Origin: Gemmatimonadaceae bacterium
GTDB lineage: Bacteria > Gemmatimonadota > Gemmatimonadetes > Gemmatimonadales > Gemmatimonadaceae
Length of the DNA: 64,000 nucleotides
Direction: 5' to 3'
NCBI GenBank assembly: GCA_019752115.1
Contig: JAIEMN010000020.1
Coordinates: 62,001-126,000, forward strand
Made by a program: the position numbers and the translations under genes. This document shows positions 54,569 to 61,489 of this stretch, piece after piece. The notes beneath the pieces were generated by a model. The model worked only from the letters and a program-made list of their open reading frames with translations, was not told where the DNA came from and ran no database searches. Each line of letters starts with the position of its first letter. Within the stretch, counting starts at the first letter, position 1.

Positions 54569-55447
54569 CTACGGAACGTTCTTGCCCGTGGCGGCAACAT
54601 GAATGGCGGTCCACTGCTGCGCATCGAGCGTCACGCGGGTCGCGTCGACCGCGTGCTGCAACGCCTCAAGGCGACGTGAACCCGTGATGGGGATGACGCG
54701 CGCGGGATGCCGGAGGAGCCACGCGAACGCCACGGTCTCGGTGCTGATTCCGAGATCGGCGGCGATCATGCCGAGCACCTGACGCACCCGCACCGCCGCA
54801 TCGGCGTCGCTCGTGAAGAGCGCGCCGCCGGCGAGCGGCGACCAGATCATCGGGCGGACACGCAGCTGTTGGCATTGGTCCAGCGTGCCATCCATCAGCG
54901 GCGCCTGATGGAGCGGATGCCACTCGATCTGATTGGTCACCAGCGGCGTGCGACTGTTCAGGAGCGCAAACTGCGACGGCGAGAAGTTCGACACGCCGAA
55001 CTGCCGCACCTTCCCACTGGTCCGGAGCGTCTCGAAGGCACGGGCCACCTCGTCGGCATCCAGCAGCGGATCGGGGCGGTGCAGCAGCAGCAGATCAATC
55101 ACGTCGGTGCGCAGATGCCGCAGCGACTGCTCGGCGCTCGCGATGATATGTCGCGCGCTCGTTTCGTAATGCTTGATCGTGGTCTGCGGGTGCGTGTCGT
55201 GCACCAGCTGAATGCCGCACTTGGTGACGAGCTGAATCTTGTCGCGCAGCCCCGGCGACAGCGCGAGCGCCTCACCGAACAACGCTTCGACCGAATAGCC
55301 GCCATAGATGTCCGCGTGGTCGAAGCTGGTCACGCCCATCGCGACGCAGCCATCGATCCAGCGGAGCCGTTCCGATGCCGTCCACTCCCACGAGGCCATG
55401 CGCCACGCACCGGCCACGATCGGGGACAGCTCCAGGGATCCGTTCAT
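54569..55447 (-). CDS. Aldo/keto reductase (YdhF-like)
   Basis: A 292-residue NADPH-dependent reductase with the AKR tetrad: Asp and Tyr in FDHADIYGGY (about residue 43), Lys in QLVTKCG and His in LLLHRPDPLL. The cofactor region ends with VIPITGSRRLEAL. It resembles the YdhF/Tas-like subgroup of general aldehyde or ketone reductases. The substrate is unknown. ATG 55447 lies 34 nt upstream of the DUF1080 gene's start on the same strand, so the two may act together on oxidised sugars (inference). Confidence 0.92.
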   Translation of the reverse strand: MNGSLELSPIVAGAWRMASWEWTASERLRWIDGCVAMGVTSFDHADIYGGYSVEALFGEALALSPGLRDKIQLVTKCGIQLVHDTHPQTTIKHYETSARHIIASAEQSLRHLRTDVIDLLLLHRPDPLLDADEVARAFETLRTSGKVRQFGVSNFSPSQFALLNSRTPLVTNQIEWHPLHQAPLMDGTLDQCQQLRVRPMIWSPLAGGALFTSDADAAVRVRQVLGMIAADLGISTETVAFAWLLRHPARVIPITGSRRLEALQHAVDATRVTLDAQQWTAIHVAATGKNVP

Positions 55448-55544
55448 GCTTCATGCTGCGCCCGTCGCCGCCGTTCGGCTAGGGCACCGCCGCGGGATCT
55501 CACCGACGCATTGTGTCCGCGCCCGATCGGCGGCAGACTCCAGC

Positions 55545-56051
55545 ATGGACTCCCGCCTCCTGCTGCACCGCATCCTGTTCGACGGGCTCGCGCTCTCCCT
55601 CGTCGGCAGCGTCATCATCCTGTCGTCACTGGCCGCCAATCCCCGCTACTGGCTGCAGGACTACCCGAAGGCCATCCAGGACGCGGTCCCCAAGAAGACG
55701 CCCGCCGAAAAGCGCGCCGCGCGCCTCTGGGGCATTCCCTTCATGCTCACGCTGATGGGCGGGATGGTGATCTCCGGCATCCTGCTCAAGCGCGGCATGC
55801 CCGACGCCCGCTTCCTCACCGTCTACGCCGACACCCTCGGGGTCGCGCTGCTCTTCAACACCTGGGACCTGCTCGTCCTCGACTGGCTGATCTTCTGCAC
55901 CATCACGCCGTCATTCCTCGTCATCCCCGGCACCGCCGGCATGCCGGGCTACAAGGACTACAAGCACCATGTCATCGCGTTCATCACTGGGGCGATCAGC
56001 TCGGTGGTGATTGCGGCGATCATCGCCGGCCTGGTGTACGCCTTCGGCTGA
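55545..56051 (+). CDS. Integral membrane protein of unknown function
   Basis: A 168-residue protein with about four membrane helices (ILFDGLALSLVGSVIILSSL, PFMLTLMGGMVISGILL, LLFNTWDLLVLDWLIFCTIT, GAISSVVIAAIIAGLVYAF). Between helices 1 and 2 is a charged loop with KKTPAEKRAARLW, and near helix 4 PGYKDYKHHVIAF. No known domain recognised. ATG 55545 was chosen to give a membrane helix at the N-terminus. It is divergent from the aldo/keto reductase gene. Confidence 0.75.
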   Translation: MDSRLLLHRILFDGLALSLVGSVIILSSLAANPRYWLQDYPKAIQDAVPKKTPAEKRAARLWGIPFMLTLMGGMVISGILLKRGMPDARFLTVYADTLGVALLFNTWDLLVLDWLIFCTITPSFLVIPGTAGMPGYKDYKHHVIAFITGAISSVVIAAIIAGLVYAFG

Positions 56052-56069
56052 GTGCGCGGCGGGGGCACC

Positions 56070-56429
56070 CTAGCCCAGCCACTCCTTGAACAGCTTCTCG
56101 TCCACCCCGACGCACAGTTTGTGCTGCAGGCGGACGAGGGGCTGTTTGAGCAGATAGGGCTCATCCGCCAGGATCGACAGCCACTTCTCTTCCCCGTACA
56201 GCGCCGTGCGCAGCCCCAGCTCGGCGAAGCGCTTCGAGTCGCGATCGAGAATTGCCTCCACGCCGAACTTCTGAGCGAAGCGCTTGAGTTCACCCAGCGA
56301 GGCGGCGCGCTCGGCGAGGTCCACGAAATGCGTCTTCACGCGACGCTCGGCGAAGAAACGGAGCGCCTTGCGCGTATCGGCACTCTTCTTGGTGCCGAAG
56401 ATCTGGACGAGGAGATCAGCCGGTGGCAT
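56070..56429 (-). CDS. ArsC/Spx-family protein lacking the catalytic cysteine
   Basis: A 119-residue protein with the thioredoxin-like ArsC fold: VQIFGTKKSADTRKALRFFAERRV, HFVDLAERAASLGELKRFAQKFG and LADEPYLLKQPLVRLQHKL. In reductases the N-terminal loop carries Cys (as in YGIKNCDT). Here it is Ser/Ala, so arsenate reduction by the usual route is unlikely. The only Cys is near the C-terminus. It may be a binding or regulatory relative. It follows the DUF3052 gene by 10 nt. Confidence 0.83.
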   Translation of the reverse strand: MPPADLLVQIFGTKKSADTRKALRFFAERRVKTHFVDLAERAASLGELKRFAQKFGVEAILDRDSKRFAELGLRTALYGEEKWLSILADEPYLLKQPLVRLQHKLCVGVDEKLFKEWLG

Positions 56430-56439
56430 GGCCCCGAAT

Positions 56440-56850
56440 TTATCGGAGCGCCTTCCGGATCACGAGCTTGAGCCCCGACCAGACGTCGCTCACCGCGCAC
56501 ACCTTGATGTCCACGTAGCCCATCGGCAGGGCCACCGCCCGGATCACATCCTCGGTGACATCCGTGGGGACCTTGGCGGTCTTCTTGGGCCACGACACCC
56601 ACACCATCGCATCGGGCGCAATCAGGTCGCGGAGGCGTGTCAGCTCGCGCGTGAGCACCGCGCGTTCCGTGGTGAACAGGTGCACGACCGGTGTCCGGGC
56701 ATCCACGGTGCGACCAAAGGTCACCCCCTCGGGGAGCGGCGCCAGCCAGTCGCGATAGTCGGTGGGCGCGCCGATCGACACGACGCGCGAGCCCGCCACG
56801 ATGCCGAGCTTCTTGGCGAGCGGGGTCCCGCTGTAACCAGCCTGCGCCAT
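56440..56850 (-). CDS. DUF3052 family protein
   Basis: A 136-residue protein of the DUF3052 type: MAQAGYSGTPLAKKLGI at the start, then DAMVWVSWPKKTAKVPTDVT and the end VCAVSDVWSGLKLVIRK. Members are about 130-150 residues and have no known function. Some resemble methyltransferase-like Rossmann folds without a cofactor motif. Start ATG 56850. It lies 50 nt from the divergent acetyltransferase gene. Confidence 0.88.
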   Translation of the reverse strand: MAQAGYSGTPLAKKLGIVAGSRVVSIGAPTDYRDWLAPLPEGVTFGRTVDARTPVVHLFTTERAVLTRELTRLRDLIAPDAMVWVSWPKKTAKVPTDVTEDVIRAVALPMGYVDIKVCAVSDVWSGLKLVIRKALR

Positions 56851-56900
56851 GGCGCCTCCGGCGGTCTCCCGCCATGGGGGTGAGCGGCTACAATAACGTC

Positions 56901-57542
56901 ATGCACGAGCCCACGGGTGACCCCAGCCGCCCCACGATGACCGAGCGCGACCGTATGCGGGCTGGGCAGCCGTACAACTCCCGCGACCCGGAGCTGCTGG
57001 CGCTCGCCCACCGGGCCCGGGCGCTGCTGGCGCGCTTCGGCACGCTCTCATCCACCAGCGGCGACGCGCGCACCAGCGTGTTGCGCGACCTGCTCGGCGC
57101 GGTGGGCGACGGCGTGTGGATCGAGCCGCCCTTCTTCTGCGACTACGGGGCCCATATCACGATCGGTGCGCACACCTTCGTGAACGTGAATGTGGTGATG
57201 CTCGACAGCGCCGACATCACGATTGGCCAGCGCGTGCTCATTGGTCCCAGCGCCCAGCTGCTGACCGCGACGCATCCGCTTGCCATGGCGGAGCGCCTGC
57301 CCACCGACTGGACGCCTGACAGCGGACACGGGCCCTACGTGACCATGGCGCGCCCGATCACGGTGGGAGATGGCGCGTGGATCGGCGCCGGCGCGCTGCT
57401 CATGCCCGGGGTCACGGTGGGTGAGGGGGCCGTGATCGGTGCCGGCAGTGTCGTGACGCACGATGTGCCGGCACACACGGTCGTGGTCGGCAACCCGGCG
57501 CGCGTCGTGCGCGCGCTCGAGCCGCCGCCGTCGTCGGTGTAG
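56901..57542 (+). CDS. Sugar O-acetyltransferase, maltose acetyltransferase type
   Basis: A 213-residue left-handed beta-helix enzyme of the Maa/NodL/LacA group. The N-terminal helical cap is MRAGQPYNSRDPELLALAHRAR. Hexapeptide repeats follow (IEPPFFCDYGAHITIGAHTF, VTVGEGAVIGAGSVV). The catalytic His is in LTATHPL (about residue 125). It transfers acetyl from acetyl-CoA to sugar hydroxyls. ATG 56901 or 56937 could be the start; the shorter form (MTERDRM) matches the family start better. The stop lies 7 nt from the converging symporter gene. Confidence 0.93.
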   Translation: MHEPTGDPSRPTMTERDRMRAGQPYNSRDPELLALAHRARALLARFGTLSSTSGDARTSVLRDLLGAVGDGVWIEPPFFCDYGAHITIGAHTFVNVNVVMLDSADITIGQRVLIGPSAQLLTATHPLAMAERLPTDWTPDSGHGPYVTMARPITVGDGAWIGAGALLMPGVTVGEGAVIGAGSVVTHDVPAHTVVVGNPARVVRALEPPPSSV

Positions 57543-57549
57543 CCGGCGC

Positions 57550-58803
57550 CTACGCCGCGGTCGGCGCGGTCTCGGCCTGCCGCCGCTTCTCGTCGTCGAA
57601 CGCGCCTTCGCTGCGCGACACCACGAGCGTCGCCACGCCGTTGCCGATCAGGTTGGTGATCGCGCGGGCCTCGCTCATGAAGCGGTCCACGCCCAGCAGC
57701 AGGGCGACGCCTTCCACCGGCACCGTGCGCGTCGCCGCGAGCGTCGAGGCGAGCACGATGAAGCCGGAGCCCGTCACACCGGCCGCGCCCTTGCTCGTGA
57801 GCATCAGAATGCCCAGCAACGTGAGCTGTTCGCCGATCGGCAGATCGATCTTGTACACCTGCGCGATGAAGATCGCCGCCATGCTCAGGTAGATGCTCGT
57901 GCCGTCGAGATTGAACGAGTAGCCGGTGGGAATCACGAGCCCCACGACGGGCTTGGCGCAGCCGTAGCGCTCGAGCTTCTCGAGCATGCGCGGCAGCGCC
58001 GCTTCGGAGCTCGAGGTGCCGAGCACCAGCAGAATCTCTTCCTTGATGAAGCGCAGGAAGGGCCAGATGCGGAAGCCGTACGCGCGGCAGATGCTCCCGA
58101 GCACCACGAAGATGAACACCGCCATCGTGAGGTACACGTCGAGCATGAGGCGGCCGAGTGGCAGCAGCGTCTTGAGACCAAACGTGCCCACGGTATACGC
58201 CATGGCGCCGAATGCACCGATCGGCGCGACCTTCATGACAATGGCCACGATGCGAAAGAACACTGCCTGCAACCGCACGAGCAGATCGGCGATGTCACGC
58301 CCCGCTTCGCCAACCGCGGTGAGCGCCACCCCAAAGAGCACCGAGAAGAACACCACCGGCAGCAGATCCCCGCTCGCAAACGCGGCGATCACATTGCTCG
58401 GGACGATGTGGAGCAGGAACTCCAGCATCCCCTGTTCCTTGCCGGCCGCGGTGTACTTGCTCACGTCACCCATCGCGAGCGCCGAGATATCGAGCCCCGC
58501 GCCGGGCTTGGTGACGTTCACGATCACCAGACCGATCGCGAGGGCAAGCGTGGAGACCAGCTCGAAGTAGAGCAGGGCCTTGCCGCCCACGCGCCCCAAC
58601 TTGCGCAGGTCCGCCATGCTGGCGATGCCGTGCACGATCGTGAGGAAGATGATCGGCGTGATCACCATCTTCACGAGATTGATGAACGTGTCGCCGATCG
58701 GCTTGAGCGCCTTCGCGGTGGCCGGAGCCTCGACGCCAAGGAGGACACCGAGAGACACGGCCACCAGGACCTGGACGGTCAGGTTGCGAAACAGGCGGGG
58801 CAC
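57550..58803 (-). CDS. Dicarboxylate/glutamate:cation symporter (DctA/GltP family)
   Basis: A 417-residue transporter of the DAACS family, about eight membrane helices plus two re-entrant loops. Signatures are the serine-rich loop GTSSSEAALP, IPTGYSFNLDGTSIYL and LTSKGAAGVTGSGFIVLA, and the C-terminal substrate site DRFMSEARAITNLIGNGVAT. It takes up C4-dicarboxylates, glutamate or aspartate with protons or sodium. It starts with ATG 58803 and is 22 nt after the upstream small membrane-protein gene, likely in one transcript. Confidence 0.94.
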   Translation of the reverse strand: MPRLFRNLTVQVLVAVSLGVLLGVEAPATAKALKPIGDTFINLVKMVITPIIFLTIVHGIASMADLRKLGRVGGKALLYFELVSTLALAIGLVIVNVTKPGAGLDISALAMGDVSKYTAAGKEQGMLEFLLHIVPSNVIAAFASGDLLPVVFFSVLFGVALTAVGEAGRDIADLLVRLQAVFFRIVAIVMKVAPIGAFGAMAYTVGTFGLKTLLPLGRLMLDVYLTMAVFIFVVLGSICRAYGFRIWPFLRFIKEEILLVLGTSSSEAALPRMLEKLERYGCAKPVVGLVIPTGYSFNLDGTSIYLSMAAIFIAQVYKIDLPIGEQLTLLGILMLTSKGAAGVTGSGFIVLASTLAATRTVPVEGVALLLGVDRFMSEARAITNLIGNGVATLVVSRSEGAFDDEKRRQAETAPTAA

Positions 58804-58825
58804 GGCGGAGGGGCGAGGGGAATCG

Positions 58826-59146
58826 TCAGGTCAGCTTGCGCAGTGCGAGCAGACCGAGGCGCATCATCAGGGCGCCGGCAGCAAACGCCGCCAAGCATAA
58901 CACGTCGAACAAGGCGAAGTCGCTGCGCAGCACGCGGCAGGTCACGAGCGCGGCCAGCGCCGCCGCCCACAGCCCACTGCCGAGGATCACCAGCATCAGC
59001 GAGCCCACCGAGTCGCGCAGCGTCCAGGGCTGGATACCGCGGGCCTCGAGGAGCGGGCGCAGGATACCGTGCCCGACCACGACGGTGACCAGCATGGCGC
59101 CGGCGGCGGCCACGGCCATCGACAGCCAGAGGATTTCCGGCGTCAT
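58826..59146 (-). CDS. Small integral membrane protein of unknown function
   Basis: A 106-residue protein with three predicted membrane helices (ILWLSMAVAAAGAMLVTVVV, VGSLMLVILGSGLWAAALAALV, DVLCLAAFAAGALMMRLG) and few charges. No family recognised. ATG 59146. Possibly a partner of the downstream symporter, but only proximity supports that. Confidence 0.7.
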   Translation of the reverse strand: MTPEILWLSMAVAAAGAMLVTVVVGHGILRPLLEARGIQPWTLRDSVGSLMLVILGSGLWAAALAALVTCRVLRSDFALFDVLCLAAFAAGALMMRLGLLALRKLT

Positions 59147-59195
59147 GGAATGCGAGAGGCGGGAACGTGGCGCACGATCGGTACATATTCGCTGT

Positions 59196-60233
59196 ATGTC
59201 GTCGCGAATGCGCCCCTATCGCCCCGCCTGGTGGCTCCCCGATCCGCACACCGCCACGGTGTGGGGGCGGGTCGGACGGCGCGAGCCCGTCCCGGCCATT
59301 CAGCGCGAGCGCTGGGACACCCCCGACGGCGACTTCGTGGAAGTGGCCCGGCTCGAAAGCCCCGATGGACCGGCGGCACCCCGACTGTTGCTGTTGCACG
59401 GGCTCGAAGGCGGCACCCATTCGCACTACGCCAAGGCGATGTTCCGCGAAGCGCAGAGCCGGCGCTGGGCGGCGGACCTGCTGCTCTTTCGGACCTGCGG
59501 TTCGGAACCGAACCGGCTGCCCCGGAGCTACCACTCCGGCGAAACGAGCGACCCCCGCTGGGTCATCGAGCAGCTCATCGCCCGGCACCCCGGGGCGCCC
59601 CTCGGCCTCATGGGGGTGTCGCTTGGTGGCAATGTCCTCTGCAAGCTGCTCGGCGAGTGGGGGGCCGACCTGCCGCCGGCGGTCACCGGCGCGGTGGCCG
59701 TGTCCGTCCCCTTCGACCTCGCCCGCGCCTCCCGGCATATCGGGCGCGGCTTCGGGGTCGTGTACGAGCGGCTTTTTCTCAAGACGCTCATTCCCAAGGC
59801 GCTGCGGAAGATCGACCGCCACGCCGAGCTGGCCGACCTCCGTCGGGTGGCGCAGGCGCGCACGCTGTGGGAGTTCGACGATGCCTTCACGGCCCCGCTC
59901 CATGGCTTTCGCGACGCCGCGGACTACTACGCTCGGGCGAGCTCGTTGCCGTATCTCGCCGGGATCCGTCGCCGTACCCTGCTGCTGAGTGCGGTGGACG
60001 ACCCGTTCCTCCCGCCCGAGGTCCTCGACGAGGTCCGGGTGGCGGTCGCGGGCAATGCCCAGGTCGAACTCGAGTTCCCGGCGCGAGGCGGCCACGTGGG
60101 CTTCACGGCCGGGTGGAATCCGCTCAACCCCTGGTACTACGGAGAGTGGCGGGCCGCCGAATTTCTGGCCGCCGGGTTCGCCGGGCGGTCGGCCGCGCCG
60201 GCACCTGCTGCGACCACCTCGGTGACCGCCTAG
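59196..60233 (+). CDS. YheT-type alpha/beta hydrolase
   Basis: A 345-residue esterase-like protein of the YheT/EMB8 family. The start YRPAWWLPDPHTATVWGRV is the family signature. The nucleophile is Ser in LGLMGVSLGGNVLCKLL (GxSxGG). The oxyanion region is LLLHGLEGGTHSHY. Asp and His are in LSAVDDPFLPPEVL and FPARGGHVGFTAG. Substrates of the family are not well known; lipids or short esters are likely. ATG 59196 gives the family-typical N-terminus. Confidence 0.93.
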   Translation: MSSRMRPYRPAWWLPDPHTATVWGRVGRREPVPAIQRERWDTPDGDFVEVARLESPDGPAAPRLLLLHGLEGGTHSHYAKAMFREAQSRRWAADLLLFRTCGSEPNRLPRSYHSGETSDPRWVIEQLIARHPGAPLGLMGVSLGGNVLCKLLGEWGADLPPAVTGAVAVSVPFDLARASRHIGRGFGVVYERLFLKTLIPKALRKIDRHAELADLRRVAQARTLWEFDDAFTAPLHGFRDAADYYARASSLPYLAGIRRRTLLLSAVDDPFLPPEVLDEVRVAVAGNAQVELEFPARGGHVGFTAGWNPLNPWYYGEWRAAEFLAAGFAGRSAAPAPAATTSVTA

Positions 60234-60241
60234 CTTCCGGA

Positions 60242-60262
60242 GCGGGGCCACGGTGGCCCCGC
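60242..60262 (+). terminator. Hairpin terminator after the hydrolase gene
   Basis: gcggggccac and gtggccccgc form a perfect 10-bp inverted repeat around a single base (effective loop larger), 8 nt past the stop. The following sequence is only moderately T-rich. Confidence 0.6.
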
Positions 60263-60284
60263 TGTCCTCTGCATTCTGGTACGC

Positions 60285-60848
60285 GTGACTGCTGTCTCTC
60301 TCGCGGTGCTGCTCACCGGGCTCGTCCTCGGCGTCTTTGCCATGCTTTATGGCACGGAACGTCAGGTGCACCCGGCGGTCGCCCCGCACGAACGTCGAAG
60401 TGAACATGATCCGGCGGCGGAACCGTCCGCGCTGTTCAATCGCGCGAGTCTCGCCGCGTTTGCGGTGGGCTTCGGCCTCACCGGCTATCTCCTCGATCGG
60501 TTCACCCCGTGGGGGTGGCTACCGTTGCTCGCGCTGGCGCTCGTCGCCGGCGCCGCCGCCTATGCCGGTCAGGCGCTTCTCATTGCCCGCTGGGCCATTC
60601 CGTCGGCGCGGCACGATCAGGTGGACGAACGCTTCCTGCTGCAGGGGACGCTCGGACGCGTAACGCGCGCCGCCGCCGCGGGCGACAGCGGCGTCATGAC
60701 CTATGCGCTCGACGGCCGCGAGTATGCGTTGCCGGTGCGGGCGATGCACGGCGGCGCGCTGGCCGAAGGCGTCGAGGTCGTGATCGATCGCGTCGAAGAT
60801 GGCGTCGCCCACGTGGAGCTGTGGGCCGACGTGGAGCAGCGGCTCTAG
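60285..60848 (+). CDS. NfeD-like membrane protein with OB-fold
   Basis: A 187-residue protein. It has an N-terminal membrane helix (SLAVLLTGLVLGVFAMLY), a His/Arg/Glu loop and two further helices (ASLAAFAVGFGLTGYLLDRF and WLPLLALALVAGAAAYAGQALL). The C-terminal 70 residues are a small beta domain (QGTLGRVTRAAAAGDSGVM, GREYALPVRAMHGGALAEGV) like the OB-fold of NfeD proteins. NfeD proteins assist stomatin-like proteins; no stomatin gene is near. Start GTG 60285. Overlaps the next gene by one base (TAGTG). Confidence 0.7.
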   Translation: MTAVSLAVLLTGLVLGVFAMLYGTERQVHPAVAPHERRSEHDPAAEPSALFNRASLAAFAVGFGLTGYLLDRFTPWGWLPLLALALVAGAAAYAGQALLIARWAIPSARHDQVDERFLLQGTLGRVTRAAAAGDSGVMTYALDGREYALPVRAMHGGALAEGVEVVIDRVEDGVAHVELWADVEQRL

Positions 60849-61189
60849 TGCCCGGTCAGTGGACGTGGTCCGACGCGATCATTTTCATCGCGGTGATCAC
60901 GGCCATGCAGCTCGTGATGTTCTGGCTGCTCACGAAGGTCTTCCTCAACATGATCAGCGAGGGCGACCGCTGCCCGGTGTGCGACGCCGAAACGCAGGCG
61001 GTGGAGCGCCGCGGCTGGTGGCACCTCGTCAGCTTTGGCGCGCGCAATCGACGCAGCTGGTGCCTGCAGTGCGGCTGGGAAGGCGTGCTGCGGCGCAGCG
61101 AGGCGTGGGTGGCCCGTCAGCGTGAGCGGCAGCGCGCCTGGCAGGACGTGCGCGCGAAACGGGCGGGGGTCAGGCGCGCGCGCCCATGA
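60848..61189 (+). CDS. Small membrane protein with zinc-ribbon
   Basis: A 113-residue protein. It starts at GTG 60848, which overlaps the stop of the previous gene (TAGTG). One membrane helix (DAIIFIAVITAMQLVMFWLL) is followed by a zinc ribbon: RCPVCDAETQAVERRGWW ... SWCLQCGWEGVL (two C-x2-C pairs). The C-terminus is Arg-rich. No family recognised. Translational coupling suggests it works with the NfeD-like protein. The last 20 nt overlap the converging gene at 61170. Confidence 0.75.
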   Translation: MPGQWTWSDAIIFIAVITAMQLVMFWLLTKVFLNMISEGDRCPVCDAETQAVERRGWWHLVSFGARNRRSWCLQCGWEGVLRRSEAWVARQRERQRAWQDVRAKRAGVRRARP

Positions 61190-61460
61190 CGAAGAGCCGC
61201 AGCCACTCGGGCCAGTTGCCGCTCAGTTCAAAGAAGTCGTCGAAGTAAACGAGCCCCGACTCCTCGAGCTGCTGGATCAGGTCGGTCAGCGCATCCTCCC
61301 CCACGAGCGGGCCGATGGCGATGACCTCGCCCTCCACCCGGAACTCCTCGGGTGTCAGCAGGAGCGCTTCGTCGAACTGCGCGCGGGTGAGCCCCACGCG
61401 CTCGAACGCCGCCTTGCGGATGAGCAGCGTCGGGGCGGTATGCGAAAGAGTCAGTGGCAT
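61170..61460 (-). CDS. Small hypothetical protein
   Basis: A 96-residue acidic protein: LLIRKAAFERVGLTRAQFDE, LTPEEFRVEGEVIAIGPLVG and DLIQQLEESGLVYFDDFFEL. A winged-helix-like alpha/beta shape is possible. No signal peptide or membrane helix. It overlaps its convergent neighbour by 20 nt at the 3' end. Its start (ATG 61460) is only 30 nt from the mnmG ATG. Unknown function. Confidence 0.7.
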   Translation of the reverse strand: MPLTLSHTAPTLLIRKAAFERVGLTRAQFDEALLLTPEEFRVEGEVIAIGPLVGEDALTDLIQQLEESGLVYFDDFFELSGNWPEWLRLFVMGARA

Positions 61461-61489
61461 CCGTGCAAAGTAATCCTAGCTTCCAGTAC

